A stretch of DNA of 64,000 bases, from positions 4,163 to 68,162 of the forward strand of contig CAYRIY010000005.1 of the NCBI GenBank assembly GCA_964424335.1, written 5' to 3'. Of this stretch, positions 16,314-24,133 are shown in pieces. A program made the position numbers and the translations under genes. Numbering within the stretch: the stretch's first letter is position 1; every line of letters starts with the position of its first letter. The notes below the pieces were generated by a model. The model searched no databases. It was not told the DNA's origin and worked only from the letters and a program-made list of their open reading frames with translations. The stretch is from CAYRIY01 sp964424335 (GTDB lineage Bacteria; Bacillota; Limnochordia; DTU080; RSA5).

Positions 16314-17370
16314 CCGGCGCTCCGATCAAATGACGGTAGGCGAGGACCGCCTCGATATAAGAGGCCAGCGTGTTGAGATGATCGAGTTTGGCCTGCGCGA
16401 GTGTTACTTCCGCTGAAATCTGCTCCGTCTCCGTGCGCAGACCTGCGGCGTATTGCTGCAGGATGACTTGATACCGCTGCTCGGCCGCTTCTAGCCGGGA
16501 TTCCTGCACGCGCAGGTTGTCCGCTGCCGTCATCACTGCCTGGTATGCGGAGATGACGTTGTTGCGAGCGCTCCGCAGCGCTTGCTGCAGTTCGAGTTCC
16601 TCGCGCTGAACAGCGATTTGTGCCAGCTTGAGATCGAGGGGCGCCACGCCGTCAGCCTCCGCCCGTTCGAGATCGATGCGTGCGACCTCGAGCTCCGTGC
16701 GAGCCGACAAGATCGAGGCGTTCCTTGCAAGTGCTGCAGCGATGCCGTCCTCGAGCGAGAACTCACTCCTTGGAGCCTCTACATCAGCAACGAGGACAAC
16801 GGCGTCTGCGGAGCTAAGCCCGAGGCTCGCGGCCAGGTTCTCCTTTCTCTGCCTGAGGGCGCTCTCGGCGCTCTGCAGGCTGAGGCGGGACGTTTGTGCG
16901 TTCGCCTGCGCGTCTAGAACGTCGAGCTGACTCGCCGTTCCGAGATTTGCCCTGCGAAGCGTGCTCTCCAAATTGATCTCGGCGATCCGCAATTGAGCTT
17001 TGCGGATCCCGACCGTAATCTCGTCCGCAAGGACGTCAAAGTACGTGGAGACGGTCGATGCAATCACTGAACCTTGCTGATTCTCGTATGCGATTTGCGC
17101 GTTTCTGAGGTTTGATTCAGCAGTCAAGGCGTTGACGGTCGAATCCGTCAGTAGGTTGGACGCAAGGTTCTTTTGGTAATTGACTTGGGCAGCTTCAAAC
17201 GACAGTTTGGCGATCTGGGCGGTAAGATCGTTGTCGAGCGCCATGCGAACGGCGTCTTCGATCGTGATCCCACGGCCTTCTTCGGCCATTGCCCCCACAC
17301 CCAATGCGGTGACGATCAGCACTGCCAGTGCGGCAATGCGCGCAACGTTCCTCGATCTCCAGACCAACAT
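16279..17370 (-). CDS. TolC-family protein, short form (363 aa)
   Basis: A signal peptide of about 29 residues (IAALAVLIVTALGVGAMA) precedes ITIEDAVRMALDNDLTAQIAK, again the TolC N-terminal signature. The rest is two alpha-helical hairpins; TASQLDVLDAQ and AGLRTETEQISAEV are typical TolC helix segments. At 363 residues it is shorter than canonical TolC (about 430-480), mostly missing beta-strand loops, so a full beta barrel may not form. ATG at 17370 follows AAAGGGG. It is first gene of a two-gene operon with the longer TolC. The divergent upstream region carries phased GAACA repeats. Confidence 0.82.
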   Translation of the reverse strand: MLVWRSRNVARIAALAVLIVTALGVGAMAEEGRGITIEDAVRMALDNDLTAQIAKLSFEAAQVNYQKNLASNLLTDSTVNALTAESNLRNAQIAYENQQGSVIASTVSTYFDVLADEITVGIRKAQLRIAEINLESTLRRANLGTASQLDVLDAQANAQTSRLSLQSAESALRQRKENLAASLGLSSADAVVLVADVEAPRSEFSLEDGIAAALARNASILSARTELEVARIDLERAEADGVAPLDLKLAQIAVQREELELQQALRSARNNVISAYQAVMTAADNLRVQESRLEAAEQRYQVILQQYAAGLRTETEQISAEVTLAQAKLDHLNTLASYIEAVLAYRHLIGAPDVSGANDGSEA

Positions 17371-17455
17371 TTCCGCGTACCCCTTTCGTTATAACGGCCA
17401 TTGTAAAGATATTGTCCTTAAAGAGAAGATTCCCAGCGTCGGCGTGAACTCCTTG

Positions 17456-17482
17456 GAACAAACTATGAACAATTTGGGAACA
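17456..17482 (+). promoter_or_regulatory. Three GAACA direct repeats phased at 11 bp
   Basis: GAACA occurs at 17456, 17467 and 17478, exactly one helical turn apart, between the divergent TolC operon and the ECF sigma gene. The last copy reads GGGAACA, like an ECF -35 element, and CGATGT lies 17 bases on as a possible -10. This could be an autoregulated ECF promoter or a direct-repeat operator. Confidence 0.45.
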
Positions 17483-17630
17483 CAGTTGTTACAATTCCGC
17501 GATGTTAACGGTCCACCCTGCTCCAGGCCTATAGCTTGGTCAGCGCCGATTGTCTCCAGGAATTCGCCCTCCCAAAGAGAACGCATGGGCACCATCCTCT
17601 ATGTTTAGAGAGGACGTTTTCTCCGAAACG

Positions 17631-18206
17631 ATGAGTCGGCCTTTTGAATCCGTCAGCTCGATGGATGACGGAGAACTCTTCATTCGCATGAAATCGGGGG
17701 ATGAAACGGCCCTGGGGTCTTTGTACGACCGGTACGGAGGCATGCTCTACGCCTTCGCGCTCCGGATGACCGACGACGCCCAGGCGGCTGAGGAAGCCGT
17801 GCAGAACACCTTCCTCTCGGCTTGGCGAAACGCGCCCTCTTTTGATCCGACCCGCGGGAAAGCGTCCACATGGCTCGTAGCAATATTAAAGAACCAAGTT
17901 CGGGATCAAATGCGTAAAAGTAAGCGAAGGGAGTCCTTTCTAGCCGACCGCGAGCTTCTCGAATCGCTCGAATCGGCGCAGGTCGATCACCTCGACGCGC
18001 ATCTACAGGCAGGCGAGGTGCGCGATGCGCTTCGCAGACTCCCGCACGAACAGCGAATCGTCGTCGAACTCACCTACTTTTGGGGCTTGACCCACCGTGA
18101 GGCAGCAAGCCGACTCCGTATCCCTCTTGGAACGGTAAAGAGCCGACTCCGCCTCGCCATCGAGCGCTTGGGCGACATGATCGAGAGGGGACGACGTTCC
18201 AAGTGA
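17631..18206 (+). CDS. ECF-type RNA polymerase sigma factor
   Basis: Sigma-70 region 2 is seen as LFIRMKSGDETALGSLYDRYGGMLYAFALRM, then AEEAVQNTFLSAWRNAPSFDP and STWLVAILKNQVRDQMR; region 4 is LPHEQRIVVELTYFWGLTHREAASRLRIPLGTVKSRLRLAIERL. No region 1.1 or 3, hence ECF class. Start choice is uncertain: ATG 17631 gives about 191 residues, the usual length; ATG 17601 and 17661 are alternatives. The anti-sigma gene overlaps its stop (GTGA), a classic sigma/anti-sigma pair. The signal sensed is unknown. Targets may include the TolC operon and the downstream lipoprotein, given position. Confidence 0.9.
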   Translation: MSRPFESVSSMDDGELFIRMKSGDETALGSLYDRYGGMLYAFALRMTDDAQAAEEAVQNTFLSAWRNAPSFDPTRGKASTWLVAILKNQVRDQMRKSKRRESFLADRELLESLESAQVDHLDAHLQAGEVRDALRRLPHEQRIVVELTYFWGLTHREAASRLRIPLGTVKSRLRLAIERLGDMIERGRRSK

Positions 18207-18454
18207 ACAGATGCCGCAAGTGGCAAGAACGAGTCGTCGAAGTGGCAATCGGAAGCCTCGCGCCCGTGGGCGATCTCGAGGGCCACCTCTCGACGTGCCC
18301 GGCGTGTCGGAGTTATCTGCGTCAGATACATCGCGCCGTCTTGTCGCTAACCGAGTCCCTTCTCCCATCCTCTCCTCCTCCCGAACTTCGCCGCGCCATC
18401 CTCGCACGCACCGAAAACAAACCAGGTCGAAATCCCGCGAAATCGGGCGATTGA
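18203..18454 (+). CDS. Short zinc-finger anti-sigma factor
   Basis: The 83-residue protein has an HLSTCPACRSYL motif near residues 28-39, the His-x3-Cys-x2-Cys of zinc-binding anti-sigma (ZAS) domains, followed by an amphipathic helix and a short basic tail. GTG at 18203 overlaps the sigma stop codon, so it is translationally coupled to its likely target. Most ZAS anti-sigmas have a membrane segment and an external sensor; neither is present, so this one is cytosolic. It may respond to redox or zinc state directly, as RsrA-type proteins do. Function is inferred from motif and position. Confidence 0.85.
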   Translation: MNRCRKWQERVVEVAIGSLAPVGDLEGHLSTCPACRSYLRQIHRAVLSLTESLLPSSPPPELRRAILARTENKPGRNPAKSGD

Positions 18455-18604
18455 GCCCGAAAAAGACTGCGGATGCACTCAACGATCTGGGCGACTGCGC
18501 CCCATTTTGACGAGTACGCACCTTTGGCCGATTGGGGCCACCGATGATACGATGAAATCGCCCTCTCCCGCCCGCCGTGCCATCGAAGGGGCGGAAAGGG
18601 TGTT

Positions 18605-19615
18605 TTGTTGGTGATTGCCAATCGCACGGCGCCATTCATCATGACTGCGGCAGCGATCGTCTTAAGTTTAGCCCTGTCAGGTTGCGCCGCGCTCGTCTCC
18701 CCCGCAAAGCTGGAACGGGCGACCGGATCGCTCTCGCTGGCCGCTACGATCGATCTGCAGAGCGCCCAAAACATCGCAAGCGCCAAGATCACGGCCACAA
18801 ATGGCGGAATGCGGCGCGAGGCCGTGATCCAGGTCAACGGCGGCGCCATCACGGGATCGATCGACCAGCTTCCAATCGGCGTGTGGGAAGTGCGCATCGA
18901 GCTGTTCGACGGGTCGGGCGATGCGACGCACGTTGCCGCAACGACCGTTCGTATCTATCCGAATGAGACGGTCGTTGCCGAGCTCGTAGCGCAACCTCTC
19001 GAAGCGCAGCTCGAGATCGTTGTCGACCTGAGCGGATTTCCCGGCGCTGAGACGATCCAAAACGTCCGCGTCACGCTAACCGGCAACCTTACGATGACGT
19101 TGAAACAGGATGAAGACGAGCCTCTTCGCTTTAGTGGGACGCGCGAGCTGCCACCGGGCGATTACGACTTCAACGTGGGCTTGTTCGAGGAGTCGACCTA
19201 CGTTGCCGATCGGGTCTACCTCTCGCCGTGGAACCACGCAAGACTCGTTCCAGGAAAGACCACCAGAGTCGTATGGCAAGCCCAGACCGGCAACACCGTA
19301 ATCGGCACATCGATCATCGACATGCCTCACCCCCCCGAAATCGTCGAACTCGACTTGAGGGGCGAGGAAATATGGCTGACGTGGCAGGCGTCGCCGACGG
19401 AGGCGCCGGCTTCCCAATATCGGATCTACGAAAAGGTTGACCTGTTTGCGGCATACAAGCTGCTGGCGGAAGTTAGCGGAGAGACCTTCGAGCACTTGAT
19501 CGGAAAGGCAGATTCGGCGTCGCCCGAAGCGGTCCTAACCGTCACTGCCGTTTCCATCGACGGGCTCGAAAGCTATCGAAGCGAGCCTGTCCGATTGGCC
19601 GACGTGCTCGACTGA
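18605..19615 (+). CDS. Secreted lipoprotein with beta-rich repeats and C-terminal FN3-like domain
   Basis: A signal segment TAAAIVLSLALSGCAALV contains the lipobox LSGC, so Cys 27 or nearby would be lipidated. The mature part has two or three beta-sandwich-like repeats: VWEVRIELFDGSG and GDYDFNVGLFEES are similar, each following an evaluated-amplitude pattern, and both precede a polar strand. The last 100 residues (EIVELDLRGEEIWLTWQAS to DGLESYRSEPVRL) look like a fibronectin type III domain. AAAGGG at 18595-18600 could serve TTG 18605, TTG 18608 or GTG 18611. It lies behind the ECF sigma pair and may belong to its regulon. I do not recognise a named family. Confidence 0.75.
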   Translation: MLVIANRTAPFIMTAAAIVLSLALSGCAALVSPAKLERATGSLSLAATIDLQSAQNIASAKITATNGGMRREAVIQVNGGAITGSIDQLPIGVWEVRIELFDGSGDATHVAATTVRIYPNETVVAELVAQPLEAQLEIVVDLSGFPGAETIQNVRVTLTGNLTMTLKQDEDEPLRFSGTRELPPGDYDFNVGLFEESTYVADRVYLSPWNHARLVPGKTTRVVWQAQTGNTVIGTSIIDMPHPPEIVELDLRGEEIWLTWQASPTEAPASQYRIYEKVDLFAAYKLLAEVSGETFEHLIGKADSASPEAVLTVTAVSIDGLESYRSEPVRLADVLD

Positions 19616-19676
19616 TCGGCGCGACATATCATCACAAGGCCGAGGGCGCGGGCCCGTCGCCGGCGGGCGCCCACGA

Positions 19677-20084
19677 TCAGGGCCATGCGCCTTCGGTGTA
19701 CGCCTTGATCAAGTCTTCGGAGTAGCCGCAGAGTTTGCCGCGCAGGGCGTGATACTCGCCCCAGGACATCTCGCTTTCACCCAGGCGCGCGAGCTCCTGG
19801 ATCGTCGCTCGATCGTCCTTGCGGCACACCCAGACTTCAAAAGATTCCGAACCGGGGCGGTCAAGTTTGGTCCAGTACAGGCCGTAAACGTCGGCGACCA
19901 CCCGAGTGATCTCTTCACATCTTGGCATCTCCGACCCCATCATGCCGGCCGGCTTCACCTTCATCATCACTTGTTCGCATATCCCCACGAACACGCCGGC
20001 CCAAAACGTCTCGGAGGGGCGCTCCACACCGCTTTCGAGGAGGCGGTCGATCACGCGGCGATAGTAATAGGTGCAGTCAGACAT
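19677..20084 (-). CDS. Protein of unknown function (135 aa)
   Basis: ATG at 20084 with GGAG eleven bases upstream. The protein is soluble, mixed alpha/beta, and rich in Tyr, Trp and Cys (SDCTYYYRRVIDRLLESG, GLYWTKLDRPGSESFEVWVCRKDD, EMSWGEYHALRGKLCGYSED). No signal peptide or membrane span is visible. I do not recognise a family. It is a single gene between the convergent lipoprotein gene and the divergent ferredoxin gene. Confidence 0.65.
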   Translation of the reverse strand: MSDCTYYYRRVIDRLLESGVERPSETFWAGVFVGICEQVMMKVKPAGMMGSEMPRCEEITRVVADVYGLYWTKLDRPGSESFEVWVCRKDDRATIQELARLGESEMSWGEYHALRGKLCGYSEDLIKAYTEGAWP

Positions 20085-20381
20085 AAACCGGCAATCTCCA
20101 TTCTCTTGTTTTCAGCGCTGTCGTGTGGCGTCGAAATCACCCTGTCCACCCGGCCGCAAACGAGCTTTGCAAACGGTCGGTCGCCGATTGCGACGTGTTA
20201 GGATCCATTCTACCAAACTTGACGCCGTATGTGTGCGGCCCGGGGTAGCAATTTGAAAAATGCCGTGCTATCATGGTAACGGCATTATGAAGCCACTTTT
20301 CACACCTTGGGGGGCTCCCGCGGCCTGGTTGTCGCCCTTGTCTCCTCCGAGGTTTTAATAGATTCGGGAGGATTCCGCGTG
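20085..20381. promoter_or_regulatory. Divergent intergenic region with an 8-bp inverted repeat
   Basis: Nearly 300 bases separate the divergent genes at 20084 and 20382. AATGCCGT (20259-20266) and ACGGCATT (20279-20286) form an 8-bp inverted repeat with a 12-base loop, placed about 100 bases before the ferredoxin start. It could be an operator or a leader hairpin. I find no well-spaced promoter and no coding frame. Confidence 0.35.
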
Positions 20382-21221
20382 ATGGCCAAACGTTGCAAGA
20401 CCTGCCGGGCGCCAATGAAGCAGGAGATCATCTTTCACCGCAAGATTGGCCTCGACAACAAGCCTCAGCTTTACCACTATGTACGACGGTATACATGCCC
20501 CGAGGGGTGCGCAGTCAGGCTGGACTTCTCCAAGGCTCGTGCCTTGACGCCCGGAGTCCGTCCGATGGTCCTCCCAAGGGTCGAACCTTTAAAAAAGAAG
20601 GCCGACTTTAACGACAAGCTCCTCGCTGTAGGCCTAGGCCTTGCGCTCCTGCTCTTTATCGGCGGCATCTTCATGACGCCTGTCGCCCTCGGAGTGCAAC
20701 TCGGCGCGACGGCTGCACTGCTGTTATTCTCCGCGGGCGTGTACGTGTTTGCAAACCGCCGCGTCGTATTGCCTGAGAGTTTCCCAAGGCCGATTCCCGA
20801 ACCCGAACCGGTCGAAGAGGTTCAGGTCGTCGAGGTTGCGCAGCAGGCAGTCGCCGTTGCAGCGCCCAAGAAGAAGAGCAAGCCGGTCGAGGTCGTTATT
20901 CCCGATGAGATTCCGCCCCTTCCCCGTGTTGAAGGCGAGCCCCTGCGGCTATGGGTGGTTCTCGAGGGCGAAGAGTACGAGCTCGAAGTGAACGAGGGCG
21001 AGCTGATCTTGGACGCAGCGCTCGATCGCGACGTCGAACTCGACTACAGTTGTCGTGAGGGCATGTGCGATAGCTGCATGGTCCGGATTTTGGCCGGAGC
21101 TGAGAACGTCACCGCTCCGACGCAAGAAGAGATCGATATGCTTGGCGACGATGTCAAGAAGGGCTTTCGCCTCTCCTGTCAGGCCCGTATGAACGGCCCC
21201 GTCAAGGTGATGCAGGAGTAA
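20382..21221 (+). CDS. Membrane-anchored [2Fe-2S] ferredoxin with N-terminal zinc ribbon
   Basis: Three parts are visible in 279 residues. Residues 5-43 have CKTC and CPEGC, a four-Cys zinc-ribbon-like module. Residues about 79-120 form two adjacent membrane helices. After a Pro/Glu/Val linker with a KKKSK patch, residues 185-279 form a plant-type ferredoxin with ligands Cys 224, 229, 232 and 266 (CREGMCDSC and LSCQ). ATG at 20382 follows GGGAGG; the open frame back to 20307 is not needed. Both soluble parts should face the cytosol if the helices form a hairpin. An electron-transfer role at the membrane is inferred. I know no characterised protein with this layout. Confidence 0.82.
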   Translation: MAKRCKTCRAPMKQEIIFHRKIGLDNKPQLYHYVRRYTCPEGCAVRLDFSKARALTPGVRPMVLPRVEPLKKKADFNDKLLAVGLGLALLLFIGGIFMTPVALGVQLGATAALLLFSAGVYVFANRRVVLPESFPRPIPEPEPVEEVQVVEVAQQAVAVAAPKKKSKPVEVVIPDEIPPLPRVEGEPLRLWVVLEGEEYELEVNEGELILDAALDRDVELDYSCREGMCDSCMVRILAGAENVTAPTQEEIDMLGDDVKKGFRLSCQARMNGPVKVMQE

Positions 21222-21265
21222 CGTTCGCCATACTTGAACAATCAGCATTGAGGAGCTGTGATGCG

Positions 21266-22459
21266 ATGTCCAACGATCGATTTGCAAGCCGCATGCAAGG
21301 CATGTCGGGCAACGTCATCCGGGAGATCCTCAAGCTCACGCAAGCATCCGATGTGATTTCCTTTGCAGGAGGGCTTCCGTCGCCCGAATCGTTCCCGGTC
21401 GACACTTTGCGCCAGATTGCGAACGAGTGCTTGTCGGGAGACTTGTCGACCCTCCTTCAATACAGCACGTCGGAAGGGTACCCGCCGCTGCGGGAGTTCC
21501 TGGCAAGCTGGGTGAAGCGGACAGGCATCCAGGCCTCGCCGGAGGATGTCCTCATATTGACCGGATCCCAGCAAGGCATTGACCTCGCGTGCAAGGCCAT
21601 ACTCGATCCGGGCGACACCGTGCTCGTCGAAGAGCCGACCTACCTTGCAGCCCTTCAGATCTTTCAACTGTACCAAGCAAAGGTCGTCCCCGTCCGGGGC
21701 GATGCTTCAGGCATGGACATGGAGGCGCTTGACGAGGCCATTCGCGAGCACCGTCCCAAGTTGATCTACGTCATTCCAACCTTTCGCAACCCATCCGGCG
21801 AGACTTGGAGCTGCGAGCGGCGAGAGCAACTCGCCCTGCGGGCCGGAAATGCCGGAGTCTACGTCATCGAAGACGATCCTTACGGCGCCCTGCGATACGA
21901 GGGGGAGCGCCTGCCTTCGGTCAAGTCGTTCGACACCGAAGGCCGCGTGGTCTATCTCGGGAGCTTCTCCAAGGTCATCTCGCCGGGCCTGCGGGTGGGT
22001 TTTGCGGTCGCAGCCCGCGGATTGCTGCGCAACATGGTCATCGGCAAGCAGGCAACCGATGTTCACACGAGCAATCTCTCCCAGCAACTTGTTTACGAGT
22101 TTTCCGCCCGGGGCCACCTTGATCCCCACCTCGAGCGCATCTGTGCGATCTACAAAGAGAAGCGGGATGTCATGCTGCAGGCGATCGAGCAATCATTCCC
22201 CGACGGCGCGACCTGGACGAGGCCCGAGGGTGGACTTTTCATCTGGGTCCGGCTCAAAGGCGGCAACTCTACAGAAAAGCTCCTCCCCGTTGCCGTGGAG
22301 CAAGAACGCGTCGCCTTCATCCCAGGCACGCCATTCTTTGCCGATGGATCGGGCGCTGACACGATGCGCCTCAACTTCTCGAATGCGAGCATCGCAAATA
22401 TCGAAGAAGGAATCGCCAGGCTGGGTCGGATCCTCGCACGGGCGATGGCAAACGTCTAA
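21266..22459 (+). CDS. PLP-dependent aminotransferase (2-aminoadipate/LysN-like, class I/II)
   Basis: Fold-type I aminotransferase of 397 residues: VISFAGGLPSPESFPV, LQYSTSEGYPPLREFL, LTGSQQGIDLACKAI, VEEPTYLAALQIF, IPTFRNPSGETW, VIEDDPYGALRYEG and the PLP Lys in LGSFSKVISPGLRVGF, with MRLNFSNAS near the end. This set is typical of the broad-specificity MocR/LysN-like group acting on 2-aminoadipate, branched-chain or aromatic amino acids. GAGGAG at 21250-21255 is ten bases before ATG 21266. It follows the ferredoxin gene and precedes the Sec-containing gene by only about 30 bases, so they may share a transcript. Confidence 0.88.
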   Translation: MSNDRFASRMQGMSGNVIREILKLTQASDVISFAGGLPSPESFPVDTLRQIANECLSGDLSTLLQYSTSEGYPPLREFLASWVKRTGIQASPEDVLILTGSQQGIDLACKAILDPGDTVLVEEPTYLAALQIFQLYQAKVVPVRGDASGMDMEALDEAIREHRPKLIYVIPTFRNPSGETWSCERREQLALRAGNAGVYVIEDDPYGALRYEGERLPSVKSFDTEGRVVYLGSFSKVISPGLRVGFAVAARGLLRNMVIGKQATDVHTSNLSQQLVYEFSARGHLDPHLERICAIYKEKRDVMLQAIEQSFPDGATWTRPEGGLFIWVRLKGGNSTEKLLPVAVEQERVAFIPGTPFFADGSGADTMRLNFSNASIANIEEGIARLGRILARAMANV

Positions 22460-22489
22460 AGTAGCCAAGACATGGAGGTCGACGAGACG

Positions 22490-22963
22490 GTGACCCCAAT
22501 CGTAGAGCGAGCCCTGGCGCCCGCATTTCAAGGTGTAAGCTACGACGATCGAAAGGTCAGCCTCGACCGATACCGGGGGCGCCTAAACGTCCTCCTCGTG
22601 CTCATGCGAGGGCTTGGGTGACCGTATTGTCGTCGCCATCTCGTGAAGCTGGCACGGTCTTACAAGAGCTTTGTCCAATTGGACACCGAAATCATCGCGG
22701 TGGGGCCGGACCGAAAGTCGGCGTTTGAGAAGTTCTTTACGGCGCAGCGCATTCCGTTTCCCGGCGTGCCCGACCCGCAGCAGACCATTCTCGAGACGTA
22801 CGGGCAGCAATCCTCCCTGATACGCTTTGGTCGCCTCCCCGCCCAACTGCTCATCGACAAAAAGGGCGTCGTCCGCTTTGCCGACTACGGAAAGAGCATG
22901 AGAGACATCGCCCCAGTGGACGAACTCATAAACTTTTTAGTGAACATGGAGCGTGAGACGTAA
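22490..22963 (+). CDS. Peroxiredoxin-like protein, probable selenoprotein (UPYC active site)
   Basis: The frame is continuous from GTG 22490 (GGAGG at 22474-22478; ATG 22472 is the alternative) to TAA 22963 except for one TGA at 22619-22621. Around it the protein reads VLLVLMRGLG-[TGA]-PYCRRHLVKL. AhpC/TSA-like proteins have RGxWCPxC here, so the TGA stands exactly at the first Cys, not at the Trp. The downstream half (QLDTEIIAVGPDRKSAFEKF, IPFPGVPDPQQ, RLPAQLLIDKKGVVRFADYG) is intact and typical of the thioredoxin fold. A SECIS-like hairpin follows the TGA. The simplest reading is selenocysteine in a UxxC thiol/selenol oxidoreductase, about 157 residues. It abuts the PfkB gene. If the genome lacks Sec machinery it is a pseudogene. 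Confidence 0.78.
22619..22659 (+). promoter_or_regulatory. SECIS-like hairpin directly after the in-frame TGA
   Basis: A 6-bp stem (22620-22625 with 22654-22659) continues on the 3' side into an upper stem GCCA/TGGC (22635-22638 with 22650-22653). A U-C mismatch (22639, 22649) then two pairs follow, closing an apical loop CGUGA (22642-22646) that contains GU. The upper stem begins 13 bases after the UGA. Bulged U plus GU in the apical loop near the UGA is what bacterial SelB recognises. Confidence 0.6.
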
Positions 22964-24097
22964 ATGCAGTTTTCGGAGCGCTTGCGCCAGGTTGCCGACA
23001 AACTCGACCAAACCAACCAGACCCACCGAGCGATCATCGGATTCGACGGTTTTGTCGATGAGATCATCGACGTCGTGGCCACACGATCCGGCCCCGAAGA
23101 GTATACGAGGATGTCTACCATCTCCGAGCTCGGAAAGCGAATCTCGGACGCGGCGGGCCTCAGCACGAATATCGAGCTTGTACAAACCCACACCAAGCTC
23201 GGAGGAAACGGCCCGATCATGTCGCTCGCGCTCGCAGGCTTCGGCGTCGATCTCACGTACATCGGCAGCGTTGGGCGAGGCGAAGTTCACCCCGTATTTC
23301 ACGACTTGGCCGCAAAGTGCGATATTTACGGCGTGGCCGATCCCGGGTTCACGCTGGCGCTCGAGTTTGACGACGGCAAGCTCATGCTCGGCAAACATCA
23401 AACGTTGAAAGACGTTACGTGGGAGCGAGTGGTCGAAGCGGTGCCCGTTGAAAAACTGCGGGAACTGGTCTCCGGCGCAACGCTGCTCGGCGCGCTCAAC
23501 TGGACGATGCTCCCCTATTTGACGGAGCTCTGGGAGCGAGTCGTGGAGGACGTATTGACCTATCTGCCCGGCGATCGGCGGATCATCTCGTTCTTTGACC
23601 TTTGCGACCCGGAGAAACGTGAAGTCTCCCACCTCGTTAAGGCGCTTCGCACCATCGAGCGCTTCTCAGAGAAGACCCGTCCGATCCTAGGCCTCAATCG
23701 CAAGGAGGCGACGGAGGTTGCCGACGCCCTCGGGCTCGACCTTGGCCAAAGCAGCAAAGACGCCCCGATCGAGGAGTTGACGGCCGCGATCGCGGAGAGC
23801 CTAAACGTGCACGGCGTCGTCGTCCACCCGACCCACGAGGCCGCGGCCGTGATCGACGGCGTGGCCGCACAAATCGAAGGGCCTTATACGAGCAAACCAA
23901 AATTGACGACGGGCGCCGGCGACAACTTCAACGCCGGATTTTGCTTGGGCCAAGTAATCGGATTTACCGTCGAAGAGAGCCTGATGCTTGGGAAAGGCAC
24001 CTCCGGCTTTTACGTACGAAACCGGAGGAGCCCGTCTAAGACTGAGCTTGCGTCTTTTTTGAGATTGTGGGCCGACCACGTGGGCCAGGACTTTTAG
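22964..24097 (+). CDS. PfkB-family carbohydrate kinase
   Basis: Ribokinase-like sugar or nucleoside kinase, 377 residues. GFDGFVDEI lies near residue 26, THTKLGGNGPIMSLALAGFGVDLTYIG forms the substrate-binding part, and the anion-hole/catalytic motif TTGAGDNFNAGFC lies near 309-321. The N-terminal half is longer than in ribokinase and the FDLCDPEKRE loop is unusual. Substrate unknown. ATG 22964 follows the TAA of the Sec gene without a gap, so the two are translationally coupled, an odd pairing of redox protein and sugar kinase. The next gene follows 36 bases later. Confidence 0.85.
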   Translation: MQFSERLRQVADKLDQTNQTHRAIIGFDGFVDEIIDVVATRSGPEEYTRMSTISELGKRISDAAGLSTNIELVQTHTKLGGNGPIMSLALAGFGVDLTYIGSVGRGEVHPVFHDLAAKCDIYGVADPGFTLALEFDDGKLMLGKHQTLKDVTWERVVEAVPVEKLRELVSGATLLGALNWTMLPYLTELWERVVEDVLTYLPGDRRIISFFDLCDPEKREVSHLVKALRTIERFSEKTRPILGLNRKEATEVADALGLDLGQSSKDAPIEELTAAIAESLNVHGVVVHPTHEAAAVIDGVAAQIEGPYTSKPKLTTGAGDNFNAGFCLGQVIGFTVEESLMLGKGTSGFYVRNRRSPSKTELASFLRLWADHVGQDF

Positions 24098-24133
24098 CCG
24101 CGACTGCACCAAAACCTAAGGAGGCCACCGTAA

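Noticed and set aside
22643..22963. Separate 106-codon gene starting at GTG 22643
   Set aside because: It is the same frame as the upstream part from 22490 and starts in the middle of the thioredoxin fold, just after the UPYC site. Reading it as one gene with a recoded TGA explains both halves.
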